The position numbers and the translations under genes are program-made. A stretch of DNA of 12,375 nucleotides from GCA-2731375 sp046582635 (GTDB lineage: Bacteria > Pseudomonadota > Alphaproteobacteria > GCA-2731375). Below, piece by piece: positions 5,581-12,375 of the stretch. The DNA lies in the NCBI GenBank assembly GCA_046582635.1, contig JAYGEA010000186.1, positions 1-12,375 of the forward strand. Direction: 5' to 3'. The stretch's first letter is position 1. Each line of letters starts with the position of its first letter. The notes under the pieces are model-generated. The model saw only the letters and a list, made by a program, of their open reading frames with translations, did not search any database and had not been told where the DNA came from.

Positions 5581-8298
5581 ATGACGACGCGTATGTTGAT
5601 TGACGCGACGCATGCGGAAGAAACCCGCATCGTCGTTGTCGATGGCAAGCGGTTGGTTGATTTCGACTTTGAAACAGCCACCAAAAGACAGCTCAAGGGT
5701 AATATTTATCTGGCCAAGGTGACGCGGGTTGAGCCCTCGTTGCAGGCTGCATTCGTGGATTACGGCGGCAACCGCCATGGCTTTCTGGCCTTTAACGAGA
5801 TCCACCCGGATTATTACCAAATTCCCGTCGCCGACCGCGAGGCGCTGTTGGCGGACGAGGCCGAACAGGCCGCCCGCCAGGCGGAACTGGAAGAACGGGT
5901 CGATGACAATGGTCATGACGCCGGCGACGATGATGAAGAGGCCGCCGGGGCGGACGCGACTGGCCGGTATGCGGGCGAGGACGGGGATGAGACGGCCGGT
6001 GAAGAGGCCGGCGAGGATGCCTCGGATGCCGCCGCGGCGGATACGGACGGGGATGTTGAAGACGCAGCCGCGCGGGATGACGGTGATGAGGACGACGACG
6101 ATGGCCCCGAAGCCAGCCAGTCGGTCGGCGCCGTCGATGTCATGGACGAAGTGCCCCGGCCCCGTGGCCGCAGCCGGCGCAGTTATAAGATTCAGGAGGT
6201 CATCAAGCGGCGGCAGATCTTGCTGATTCAGGTGGTCAAAGAAGAGCGCGGCAGCAAGGGCGCGGCGTTGACGACTTATTTGTCCCTGGCCGGGCGCTAC
6301 TGCGTCCTGATGCCGAATACGGCGCGGGGCGGCGGCATCAGCCGCAAGATCGCCAACCAGACGGCGCGGCGCAAGCTGAAAAATATCGTCAGTGATCTGG
6401 ATGTTCCCACCGGCATGGGCGTCATTGTCCGAACGGCGGGACAGAACCGGACCAAGGCGGAAATCCGCCGGGATTTCGAGTATCTGCTGCGGTTGTGGGA
6501 CAGCGTGCGGGACCTAACCCTGGATTCCTCCGCCCCCACGGTGGTCTATGAAGAGGCCGACCTGATCAAACGGGCGATCCGCGATATGTACGCCAAGGAC
6601 ATTGATGAAGTTCTGGTCGACGGCGAAGACGGCTATCGCGTGGCCAAGGACTTCATGCGCATGTTGATGCCATCCCATGCCAAAAAAGTTCAGCCCTATC
6701 GCGACCGCATCCCCCTGTTGCACCGCTATCAGGTGGAGCAGCAGCTGGACAGCATGCATTCCAATGTGGTGCAGCTGAAATCGGGGGGCTATCTGGTGTT
6801 CGCCCAAACGGAGGCGCTGGTCGCCGTCGACGTCAACTCGGGCCGTTCCACCAAGGAGCGGAATATCGAGGAAACCGCCCTCAAAACCAATTTGGAGGCG
6901 GCTTCCGAAGTCGGCCGGCAATTGCGGTTGCGTGATCTGGCCGGGCTGGTGGTCATCGATTTCATTGATATGGACGAGAACCGCAACAACCGGGCCGTGG
7001 AACGGCGCATGAAGGATGCCCTGAAGGATGACCGGGCCCGCATTCAAGTAGGCCGAATTTCCTCCTTCGGCCTGATGGAGCTGTCCCGCCAGCGGCTGCG
7101 TCCCAGCCTGTTCGAAGCTTCGACCAAGGTCTGCGAATTTTGTGCCGGCAGCGGTTTTGTGCGGACCACTGAATCCACCGCCCTGCATGTCCTCAGATCC
7201 ATCGAGGAAGAGGGCATTCGCGGCCGCGCCGCGCAATTGACCGTGCATGCGCCGGCCGATGTCTCTCTGTACCTGTTGAACCAAAAACGGGAACATTTGG
7301 CCGAGATAGAGCTGCGCTACGGCATGCAGGTTTACGTGCTGGGCGATGAAACCCTGATCGCGCCGGACAGCCGGATCACCGTGGATCAAACCCGCACGGC
7401 CCAGGAAATCGAAGAGATCGAGCGGGAACGCCGGCGCAATGCGGAGAGCATGCCCCAGCCCAACGATGATGATGAAGTGGCCATCGCCGATGTCGCCGAC
7501 AACGCCGACGATGCCGACAGCGATGCCGATAGCGACAGCGAAGAAAAACCAAGGGAGAGGCGTCCCCGCCGCCGCCGGCGCTCACGCCACCGTGGCGAGG
7601 AGCGCAAGGCCGAAGGCGACAATAACGGCGAAACCGACGAAATCGGTACTGTTGCGGCGGAAGGCACCGATAACGCTCAAGCGGACGCATCCGCAGAAAA
7701 CAACGATGGCGAAAGCGAACGCGATGGTGATGGTGATGGCGAGGAGAGACCACGTCGCCGACGCCGTGGCCGCCGTGGCGGCCGCCGCCGGCGGGCGGGC
7801 GCGGAACAGTCCGAGCAAGCGGAAGATGCGGAGGCCAATGGCGCCGACGAAAGCGTGAGCGCGACGCCCGAGTCGGAAACACCCGATGCAGCAACGCCCG
7901 TAGCGGCAACACCCATTGCGGCAACACTGGCCCCGGACGACGGCCCCTCCATCGTGGAACCGGCCGGCAGTCCGGCCAGCGAAGGCTCGGCACCACGCGC
8001 AAACGTGGAGCCCACTGAAACACCAGCCGAGCCGGCGCCCATTGGTTTCACCACGTCGGGCATGACCAACGGTGATGACGGCGGTGATGGCGGCGGCGAA
8101 GATATCGCTGATGAACCACCGGTGAGCCAGGTCGAAGCAGGCGGCGGTGATACGGTCGAGGCCACCCCCGAACCAGCACCGGAGCCGGTAGCGGTAGTGG
8201 TCCCGGAACCCGAACCCGAGCCGGAAGAAACAGCATCGGCGGGTGAACCGGATAAGCCAAAGCGGCGCGGCTGGTGGCAGCGGGGCGGGCTGTTTTAG
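5581..8298 (+). CDS. rne: Ribonuclease E (Rne/Rng family)
   Basis: The endonuclease that starts mRNA decay, processes rRNA and tRNA precursors and scaffolds the RNA degradosome. From ATG 5581 the 905 residues begin MTTRMLIDATHAEETR, matching the usual alphaproteobacterial start; upstream in-frame ATGs at 5572 and 5551 are alternatives. The S1 domain (about 26-90) is interrupted by an acidic, low-complexity insert (about 93-197) and resumes at SYKIQEVIKRRQILLIQVVKEE. The catalytic DNase I-like domain carries the magnesium-binding Asp417 (AVDVNSGR) and Asp460 (VVIDFIDM). The zinc-link is Cys518/Cys521 (CEFCAGSG), which joins subunits into the tetramer. The C-terminal third (about 620-905) is disordered, with two arginine-rich patches (about 658-672 and 723-738) likely to bind RNA, three 5-residue repeats near ATPVA/ATPIA, a PEPEPEPE run, and the terminal GWWQR block typical of the group. 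RNase E rather than RNase G follows from the long tail. It converges on the aminotransferase gene, leaving 27 bp. Confidence 0.97.
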   Translation: MTTRMLIDATHAEETRIVVVDGKRLVDFDFETATKRQLKGNIYLAKVTRVEPSLQAAFVDYGGNRHGFLAFNEIHPDYYQIPVADREALLADEAEQAARQAELEERVDDNGHDAGDDDEEAAGADATGRYAGEDGDETAGEEAGEDASDAAAADTDGDVEDAAARDDGDEDDDDGPEASQSVGAVDVMDEVPRPRGRSRRSYKIQEVIKRRQILLIQVVKEERGSKGAALTTYLSLAGRYCVLMPNTARGGGISRKIANQTARRKLKNIVSDLDVPTGMGVIVRTAGQNRTKAEIRRDFEYLLRLWDSVRDLTLDSSAPTVVYEEADLIKRAIRDMYAKDIDEVLVDGEDGYRVAKDFMRMLMPSHAKKVQPYRDRIPLLHRYQVEQQLDSMHSNVVQLKSGGYLVFAQTEALVAVDVNSGRSTKERNIEETALKTNLEAASEVGRQLRLRDLAGLVVIDFIDMDENRNNRAVERRMKDALKDDRARIQVGRISSFGLMELSRQRLRPSLFEASTKVCEFCAGSGFVRTTESTALHVLRSIEEEGIRGRAAQLTVHAPADVSLYLLNQKREHLAEIELRYGMQVYVLGDETLIAPDSRITVDQTRTAQEIEEIERERRRNAESMPQPNDDDEVAIADVADNADDADSDADSDSEEKPRERRPRRRRRSRHRGEERKAEGDNNGETDEIGTVAAEGTDNAQADASAENNDGESERDGDGDGEERPRRRRRGRRGGRRRRAGAEQSEQAEDAEANGADESVSATPESETPDAATPVAATPIAATLAPDDGPSIVEPAGSPASEGSAPRANVEPTETPAEPAPIGFTTSGMTNGDDGGDGGGEDIADEPPVSQVEAGGGDTVEATPEPAPEPVAVVVPEPEPEPEETASAGEPDKPKRRGWWQRGGLF

Positions 8299-8325
8299 GA
8301 CGACTTACAAGCCGGTAAAAAACCT

Positions 8326-9480
8326 CTAGATTTCTTTTCCAAGCCAGTCGCGAAGGCGCCGGCAGGCCTCCGCCATGTCGCCCTCGGAGCCGGCGAAGGA
8401 GAACCGCACGTGGGAGGCGCCGTCGACCGGGTCGGAATCATTGCCCGGCGTCGCCGCCACGCCGGTTTGCGCCAACATCCTGGCGCAAAAGGCCACCGCA
8501 TCGTTGGTGAACTTGCCCACGTCGGCATAAATGTAGAAGGCGCCGTCGGCGGGGGCGAAGCGGCCCAGGCCGGCCTTGGGAAACTCCGCCAGCAACAATT
8601 CCCGGTTGCGGGCATAGCGGGCCACGTTGGCGTCCAGTTCGTCGCCGCAGTCAAAGGCCGCGACGGCGGCATGCTGGGCCAGGCTGGGGGCGGATATAAA
8701 CAGGTTCTGGGCCAGACGCTCCACCGGACGCAGCATCTCCTCGGGCAGCACCATCCAGCCCAGGCGCCAGCCGGTCATGGAGTAATATTTCGAGAATGAG
8801 TTGATTACCACGGCATTATCGTCATGGGCCACGGCGGTCGATGTGGCCCCGCCATAAGTTATCTGGTGATAAATTTCATCCGAGATATAGCGGATATTAT
8901 GCGCCCGACAGTAATTCAGGATGGCCCGCAACTCATCCTCCCGCAACATGGAGCCGGTGGGATTGGCGGGCGAGGCGATCAGCAGGCCGTCAAGATTTGC
9001 TCCGCCCGCCGCATCCAGGGCCGCTAAAGTTGGCTGAAAGCGGCTTTCGGGACCTACCGGCACCTCCACCGCCTCGATACCCAGGGCACCCAGGATATTG
9101 CGGTAACAGGGATAGCCCGGCCGCAGGATGGCAACTTTGTCACCAGGGTCAAAGGCGGCGAGAAAGGTCAACAGGAAGGCGGCCGAGGACCCGGTCGTGA
9201 CACAAATTCGTTCCGGTGACAAAGTGACGCCGTAATAATCGAGATAATGTTGGGCTATACGCTGGCGCAAGGGCAGGATTCCCGTGGCCAGGGTATAGCC
9301 CAACAGATCACCGTCCAGGGCCCGCTTGGCTGCGGCGATAACGCCGCCCGGCGCCGGTGTCGAAGGCTGTCCCACCTCCATATGCAAGACGCCCGCGCCC
9401 GTCGCCTCGCGTTCGGCCGCCGCCTTCATGACGTCCATGACAATGAAGGGCGGAATGGCGCCACGGTTTGAAATTTTCAT
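8326..9480 (-). CDS. Class I/II PLP-dependent aminotransferase
   Basis: A cytosolic fold-type I aminotransferase of the aspartate aminotransferase superfamily, transferring an amino group between an amino acid and a 2-oxoacid. From ATG 9480 it has 384 residues, a normal length; a GTG one codon earlier is less likely. Visible motifs (numbered from the ATG): N-terminal substrate-side MEVGQPS, cofactor-phosphate region TTGSSAAF, Asn173 in ANPTG, Asp201 and Tyr204 in SDEIYHQ, the Schiff-base Lys231 in NSFSKYYSMTGWRLGW, and Arg359 in VRFSFA, which normally binds the substrate carboxylate. The set is complete, so it should be active; the substrate cannot be read from sequence. The Shine-Dalgarno GAGG (9489-9486) overlaps the stop codon of the upstream gamma-glutamyltransferase homologue, leaving 7 bp between the reading frames. 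The two are probably co-transcribed and translationally coupled. Joint use of glutamate or gamma-glutamyl compounds is only an inference. Confidence 0.92.
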   Translation of the reverse strand: MKISNRGAIPPFIVMDVMKAAAEREATGAGVLHMEVGQPSTPAPGGVIAAAKRALDGDLLGYTLATGILPLRQRIAQHYLDYYGVTLSPERICVTTGSSAAFLLTFLAAFDPGDKVAILRPGYPCYRNILGALGIEAVEVPVGPESRFQPTLAALDAAGGANLDGLLIASPANPTGSMLREDELRAILNYCRAHNIRYISDEIYHQITYGGATSTAVAHDDNAVVINSFSKYYSMTGWRLGWMVLPEEMLRPVERLAQNLFISAPSLAQHAAVAAFDCGDELDANVARYARNRELLLAEFPKAGLGRFAPADGAFYIYADVGKFTNDAVAFCARMLAQTGVAATPGNDSDPVDGASHVRFSFAGSEGDMAEACRRLRDWLGKEI

Positions 9481-9485
9481 CACAG

Positions 9486-9489
9486 CCTC
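9486..9489 (-). promoter_or_regulatory. Aminotransferase ribosome binding site overlapping the upstream stop
   Basis: GAGG on the minus strand lies 5 nt before ATG 9480. It shares bases with the TGA stop (9490-9488) of the gamma-glutamyltransferase homologue. This decides for the ATG over the adjacent GTG (9483) and suggests coupled translation. Confidence 0.6.
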
Positions 9490-10852
9490 AAAATTTGTCG
9501 AACGAGGCCAGGCCGTGACCCTTGGGGTCGGTGGCGAACTGACAGCTTTCGGGCGTGGTCCGAATACCCTCCGCGCACCACAGGGCCTGAACGCGGCCGC
9601 CCTTGATGGTGGCGCGGGCGGTCATGGCCTGATCCAGGGTTTGATCCATGTCCATCACCCCCAAGGCGACCGCCGCTGCCGCCAGGGCGCCGTTCGGGCC
9701 GCCCGTGCCAACGGCGGCCATGACGGTTTGGCCCACGGCATCGTTGACGCCCAGCAAGGGCAGCGGATGGGCGCGCCCGCCGCCTGCCGTCGCCTCGTCC
9801 TGGTTGGCGGCGGGTGCTAGGAACATACCCAGTTCGGGCACCATGACGCCACGGCCAAAGGCGCCGTTCATGTTGAAGACACAGGCGGCGGAGGATCCGA
9901 AACGATCGCCGATCACAAACGCCCCTTCTCCCCAGTCACTAATCCGGTCACTCGTCCGGCCCAGGTCTTCTTGGGCGAAAACCTTGTCGGCCGCCGCACC
10001 GGCGGACATCCCGGCCATCAGCCGGGTCAATTGCAGCGCCGCATTTTCGCCAGGGGCCTGATCCGGGTCCAAATCCGGGTGGTGCAACATATGATTGCCC
10101 AGGGCTGTTGCCCGGGTGCCGCGCCAATTGGCCCGATACTGCCGCAATTGGCCTATGGTCACCTTGCCCCCCGCGGCCCCGCCCGCCCGCACCAACTGGT
10201 GGCCGACTTCGCCGCCATAAATGTCGCTGACGCCACGGGTGCGGACCCTTGTTAGGACGGACGCCAATTCGACCTGCACAACATTGTCAGCCTCGCCAAG
10301 CGGGCTGCCGTCGGCGTGAAGGAATATTCTGGACGCCGTGGCATCGCCCCGCAGCCGCGCCGCCTGGGGGGCGAGGCGTCGGGCCAGGGCGCGGCTGATC
10401 TGGTGGCCGAAGCGGGCCATGGTCTCCGCCGGCACCACCAGTTGGCTCCATGGCAGGCGGCCATAGCGGCTATGCAATAGCGCCATGCCCCGAACCGCGC
10501 CGGGAATTCCCACCGGCCCGCCCGCAGCCGCCGGCACCACCCGAAAATCCAAAGTTTCGGTCTTGTTGGCAATTTGATCGTAATACAGACAGACCCCGCC
10601 GCCGCCCAACCCCACCGCCACGGGATAGGTGACGCTCATGGTGAAAAAAGCCGCCACCGCCGCATCGGCAGCCGTACCGCCCGACGACAGGACATCCCGG
10701 GCCACCAAGGCGGCGCGGGGTTCCTCCACGATGGCGGCACCAAGGAATCCTTCCACATTGCCGACCTGGCCGACTTTTGGCGCCGGCGCGCCGCAGGCCG
10801 CCAGGAACAAAAGCAACGCAGCGGCGAAGGCGCGTTGACGATACCCGGCCAT
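9488..10852 (-). CDS. Gamma-glutamyltransferase-family lipoprotein, canonical catalytic residues not found
   Basis: Gamma-glutamyltransferases cleave themselves and move gamma-glutamyl groups from glutathione, using the Thr that begins the small subunit. From ATG 10852 the 454 residues open with a lipoprotein signal, lipobox LAAC with Cys20, so an outer-membrane or periplasmic anchor is expected. Family landmarks: GGTAADAAVAAFFTMSV, GLGGGGVCLYYD, LDFR (Arg104, substrate carboxylate site in canonical enzymes), GIPGAVRGM, and NMNGAFGRGVMVPELGMFL. The usual TTHxS at the autocleavage site is replaced by GEGAFVIGD (about 308-316). The oxyanion PLSS motif becomes PLPL and GSPGG becomes GTGGP. It is also shorter than the usual 550-580 residues, mainly before the cleavage site. 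It may be non-enzymatic, or a divergent subfamily using another residue. An alternative start is ATG 10867. It begins nearly back to back with the M48 gene; the aminotransferase follows. A longer frame extending back to 11164 is antisense to M48 and is not used. Confidence 0.85.
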   Translation of the reverse strand: MAGYRQRAFAAALLLFLAACGAPAPKVGQVGNVEGFLGAAIVEEPRAALVARDVLSSGGTAADAAVAAFFTMSVTYPVAVGLGGGGVCLYYDQIANKTETLDFRVVPAAAGGPVGIPGAVRGMALLHSRYGRLPWSQLVVPAETMARFGHQISRALARRLAPQAARLRGDATASRIFLHADGSPLGEADNVVQVELASVLTRVRTRGVSDIYGGEVGHQLVRAGGAAGGKVTIGQLRQYRANWRGTRATALGNHMLHHPDLDPDQAPGENAALQLTRLMAGMSAGAAADKVFAQEDLGRTSDRISDWGEGAFVIGDRFGSSAACVFNMNGAFGRGVMVPELGMFLAPAANQDEATAGGGRAHPLPLLGVNDAVGQTVMAAVGTGGPNGALAAAAVALGVMDMDQTLDQAMTARATIKGGRVQALWCAEGIRTTPESCQFATDPKGHGLASFDKF

Positions 10853-10863
10853 GAACCTAGTTT
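10835..10863 (+). promoter_or_regulatory. Candidate promoter for the M48-glpK genes
   Basis: TTGACG (10835-10840) and TAGTTT (10858-10863) are separated by 17 bp. The -35 matches 5/6 and the -10 only 3/6 of consensus. Predicted transcription would begin near 10870, inside the start region of the divergent lipoprotein gene. If correct, the ATG at 10851 cannot be the M48 start, which favours 10887 or 10893. Confidence 0.3.
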
Positions 10864-10886
10864 GCATGGGAGATGATGATGGAGCG

Positions 10887-12245
10887 GTGCGCTTGCGGTA
10901 CATAATTGGACTAATACTGCTTTCATTCTTGACGCTTCTGGTCCGGATCGAACCGGCACAGGCGCGGCGAGTTTCCTTTATCCGCGATGCGGAGATTGAG
11001 AGTACCATTCGTCTGTTCGGGACACCACTGTTCGCCATCGCCGGGCTGGAGCCGTCCGCCGTGCGCGTATACCTGGTCAAAGACCCTTCCCTCAATGCAT
11101 TTGTCGCCGGCGGACAGCGGATTTTCATCAATACGGGCCTGTTGATCGCCTCGGACAACGCCAATCAGGTGATCGGGGTCATGGCCCATGAAACCGGCCA
11201 TATCACGGGCGGCCATTTGGCCCGGACCCAGGATGCCCTGCGCGATGCCTCGGCCCAGTCGATCGTGGCCTTTGTCCTGGGCGCGGCCGCCGCGATCGCG
11301 GGTGCGGGCCAGGCCGGACCGGCCATCATCGCCGGCGGCTCCCAGATCGCCCAACGCTCATTCCTGAAATACAGCCGGGTGCAGGAAAGCTCCGCCGACC
11401 AGGCTGCCTTGAGCATGCTGCGGCAAACCCATCAGTCGCCGCGCGGCATGCTGCAATTCTTTGAAAAGCTGGGCGATCAGGAGGCCCTGTTGACCGCCTC
11501 GCAAGACCCTTATGTGCGCACCCATCCCTTGACCCGCAACCGGGTTGATACCATTCGCGCCGCCGTCGCCCGCTCGCCTTATGCGGATGTGGACGAACGG
11601 CCGGTCTACGTGGTCCGGCACGCCCGCATGAAGGCCAAGCTAATCGCCTTTCTGCGCAGCCCGGTGGAAACCCTTCGGATCTATCCAGCCGGCGACGACA
11701 GCCTGTGGGCCCGCTATGCCCGTTCCATCGTAGCCCATAAACGGCGCCGGACGGACAAGGCCCTGACGCTGATCCAGGGCCTCTCGGCGGAGCATCCCGA
11801 CGACCCCTATTTTCATGAATTTCACGGCCAGATCCTGTTGGAAAACGGTCGGGCGGAGGCCGCCGTGCCGCCCTATCAGCGGGCCGTCGACCTGCGACCC
11901 AACAGTGTGTTGTTGCGAATCGGGCTGGGCCAGGCGCAAGTCTCGGCCGAGGATGACCGCCATATCGATAGGGCGGTGGAGAACATGGCCAAGGCGGTGC
12001 GTCTGGCGCCAGACAACCCGACCGCCTGGCGCTGGCTGGGCATGGCCCAGGGCCGCAAGGGCAATATCGGCCAAGCTGCACTGGCCACGGCCGAGCTGTA
12101 TTTTCTGACCGGAAAATTCCGCGACGCCGTCGGCCAGGCCAACCGGGCCGAACGGATTCTGCCCAAAAGCTCGCCGGGCTGGCTGCGGGCCCAGGATTTG
12201 AAGGCCGCCGCGCAACAGGCCACCGCGCGCCGGAAAAAGCGATGA
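10887..12245 (+). CDS. M48-family zinc metalloprotease with TPR repeats, BepA-like
   Basis: A periplasmic protease related to E. coli BepA (YfgC), which degrades or helps fold outer-membrane proteins during assembly. Numbered from GTG 10887 (452 residues): signal peptide about 1-26, ending EPAQA. The M48 catalytic domain follows, with NAFVAGGQRIFINTGLL, zinc motif HETGH (101-105) and third ligand Glu167 in QESSAD. A THPLTRNR segment (His213) aligns with the BepA regulatory loop histidine. The C-terminal half (about 270-450) is a tetratricopeptide array, with repeats such as GRAEAAVPPYQRAVDLRPN and DRAVENMAKAVRLAPDNP, expected to hold partner proteins. The start is uncertain. ATG 10851 would overlap the divergent gene. 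TTG 10893 has the best-spaced GGAG (10881-10884, 8 nt); GTG 10887 keeps a slightly longer signal peptide. The stop TGA overlaps an ATG that begins the mini-ORF chain leading into glpK. The family is certain; the name BepA is withheld because other M48/TPR subfamilies exist. Confidence 0.93.
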   Translation: MRLRYIIGLILLSFLTLLVRIEPAQARRVSFIRDAEIESTIRLFGTPLFAIAGLEPSAVRVYLVKDPSLNAFVAGGQRIFINTGLLIASDNANQVIGVMAHETGHITGGHLARTQDALRDASAQSIVAFVLGAAAAIAGAGQAGPAIIAGGSQIAQRSFLKYSRVQESSADQAALSMLRQTHQSPRGMLQFFEKLGDQEALLTASQDPYVRTHPLTRNRVDTIRAAVARSPYADVDERPVYVVRHARMKAKLIAFLRSPVETLRIYPAGDDSLWARYARSIVAHKRRRTDKALTLIQGLSAEHPDDPYFHEFHGQILLENGRAEAAVPPYQRAVDLRPNSVLLRIGLGQAQVSAEDDRHIDRAVENMAKAVRLAPDNPTAWRWLGMAQGRKGNIGQAALATAELYFLTGKFRDAVGQANRAERILPKSSPGWLRAQDLKAAAQQATARRKKR

Positions 12246-12273
12246 GCGTCTACGAATGAGCACTTTCGAATGA
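12242..12273 (+). promoter_or_regulatory. Chain of ATGA stop/start overlaps with two mini-ORFs before glpK
   Basis: ATGAG occurs at 12242, 12256 and 12270, exactly 14 nt apart. The first ATG overlaps the M48 stop TGA (12243-12245) and encodes MSVYE, ending at TGA 12257-12259. That stop overlaps the second ATG, which encodes MSTFE and ends at TGA 12271-12273. This last stop overlaps the glpK ATG at 12270. The two 14-nt units are 10/14 identical. No Shine-Dalgarno precedes glpK, so translation by termination and reinitiation is plausible. What is seen is the arrangement; the function is inferred. Confidence 0.6.
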
Positions 12274-12375
12274 GGGGCGCGTCTTTCATTCTTGCTCTTG
12301 ATCAGGGCACAACATCGTCCCGCGCCATTTTATTCGATGAACAGGGCAGGCCGCGGGCCACCGCCCAGCGGGAGT
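12270..12375 (+). CDS. glpK: Glycerol kinase, N-terminal part
   Basis: The gene runs off the right edge after 35 complete codons. It reads MRGASFILALDQGTTSSRAI and then LFDEQGRPRATAQRE. The segment FILALDQGTTSSRAILFD is the FGGY-kinase N-terminal nucleotide-binding signature in the form typical of glycerol kinase (E. coli: YIVALDQGTTSSRAVVMD). Glycerol kinase phosphorylates glycerol to sn-glycerol 3-phosphate in the cytosol, using ATP. ATG 12270 is the only usual start codon in frame after the upstream stop. No ribosome binding site is visible, so translation probably depends on ribosomes leaving the preceding reading frames. The frame is the same as that of the M48 gene. Another FGGY kinase cannot be fully excluded from 35 residues. 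Confidence 0.88.
   Translation, partial: MRGASFILALDQGTTSSRAILFDEQGRPRATAQRE

Noticed and set aside
6514..8165. Minus-strand open frames opposite rne (6514-7389, 7376-8023, 7677-8165)
   Set aside because: Antisense of a conserved RNase E. The serine-, arginine- or proline-rich products reflect the acidic and basic repeats of the true frame.
8299..8325. Terminator between convergent rne and the aminotransferase gene
   Set aside because: Only a GGT/ACC mini-stem around an A-run is present; this is too weak to call an intrinsic terminator.
8466..8489. TTTGCGCCA/TGGCGCAAA perfect palindrome in the aminotransferase 3' part
   Set aside because: A 9-bp stem with a 6-nt loop, but it lies in coding sequence more than 130 bp before the stop and lacks a T-tract. 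I have no evidence that it acts.
10853..11164. N-terminal extension of the gamma-glutamyltransferase homologue back to 11164
   Set aside because: The extension is antisense to the M48 catalytic domain, and it would bury the lipoprotein signal 100 residues into the protein.
1..12375. Defence system, prophage, mobile element, CRISPR array or biosynthetic cluster
   Set aside because: All intact genes are housekeeping or common metabolic families. No transposase, integrase, attachment repeat, tRNA or spaced direct repeat array is visible on either strand.

Overview
The window looks like chromosomal backbone DNA from a GC-rich alphaproteobacterium, probably Rhodospirillales-like. The grounds are the gene order, the RNase E type (acidic insert in the S1 domain, arginine-rich tail, C-terminus ending in GWWQR), an alphaproteobacterial-style PBP1a, and heavy GC bias at third codon positions. 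I see no tRNA, rRNA, CRISPR array, transposase, phage gene or recognisable island. I did not find a multi-gene system that I would call undescribed. The unusual content is at small scale: recoding, translational coupling, repeats and one broken gene.

Left part, minus strand (1-5008). In transcription order this holds amiC (cell-wall amidase), a pirin-family gene broken by a one-base frameshift, mrcA (bifunctional PBP1a) and the 5' end of prfB (release factor 2). The rne/amiC/mrcA/prfB neighbourhood is familiar from alphaproteobacteria; the pirin gene sits inside it. The prfB start preserves a complete programmed +1 frameshift site (AGGAGG, 3-nt spacer, CTT TGA C). The pirin gene has a GCC-based pentanucleotide repeat over its ribosome binding site, a lost base near codon 151, and a 19-bp perfect inverted repeat about 100 bp downstream of that lesion.

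Middle (5009-8298). A 572-bp non-coding region separates divergent amiC and rne. It holds a perfect TATAAT box and two hairpin-forming inverted repeats upstream of rne. The rne gene encodes a 905-residue RNase E with both catalytic aspartates and the zinc-link cysteines.

Right part (8326-12375). On the minus strand, a lipoprotein-type gamma-glutamyltransferase homologue lacking the canonical catalytic residues is followed, 7 bp downstream, by a class I/II PLP aminotransferase; the two are probably translationally coupled. Divergently, a BepA-like M48 metalloprotease with TPR repeats is followed by the start of glpK (glycerol kinase). The M48-glpK junction contains two 14-nt units, each an ATG-initiated five-codon mini-ORF, chained by ATGA stop/start overlaps into the glpK start codon.

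Functionally, the left and centre serve peptidoglycan synthesis and turnover (PBP1a, AmiC), translation termination (RF2) and RNA decay (RNase E). The right serves envelope protein quality control (M48/TPR), amino acid metabolism and glycerol use. Pathway statements beyond the individual families are inference.
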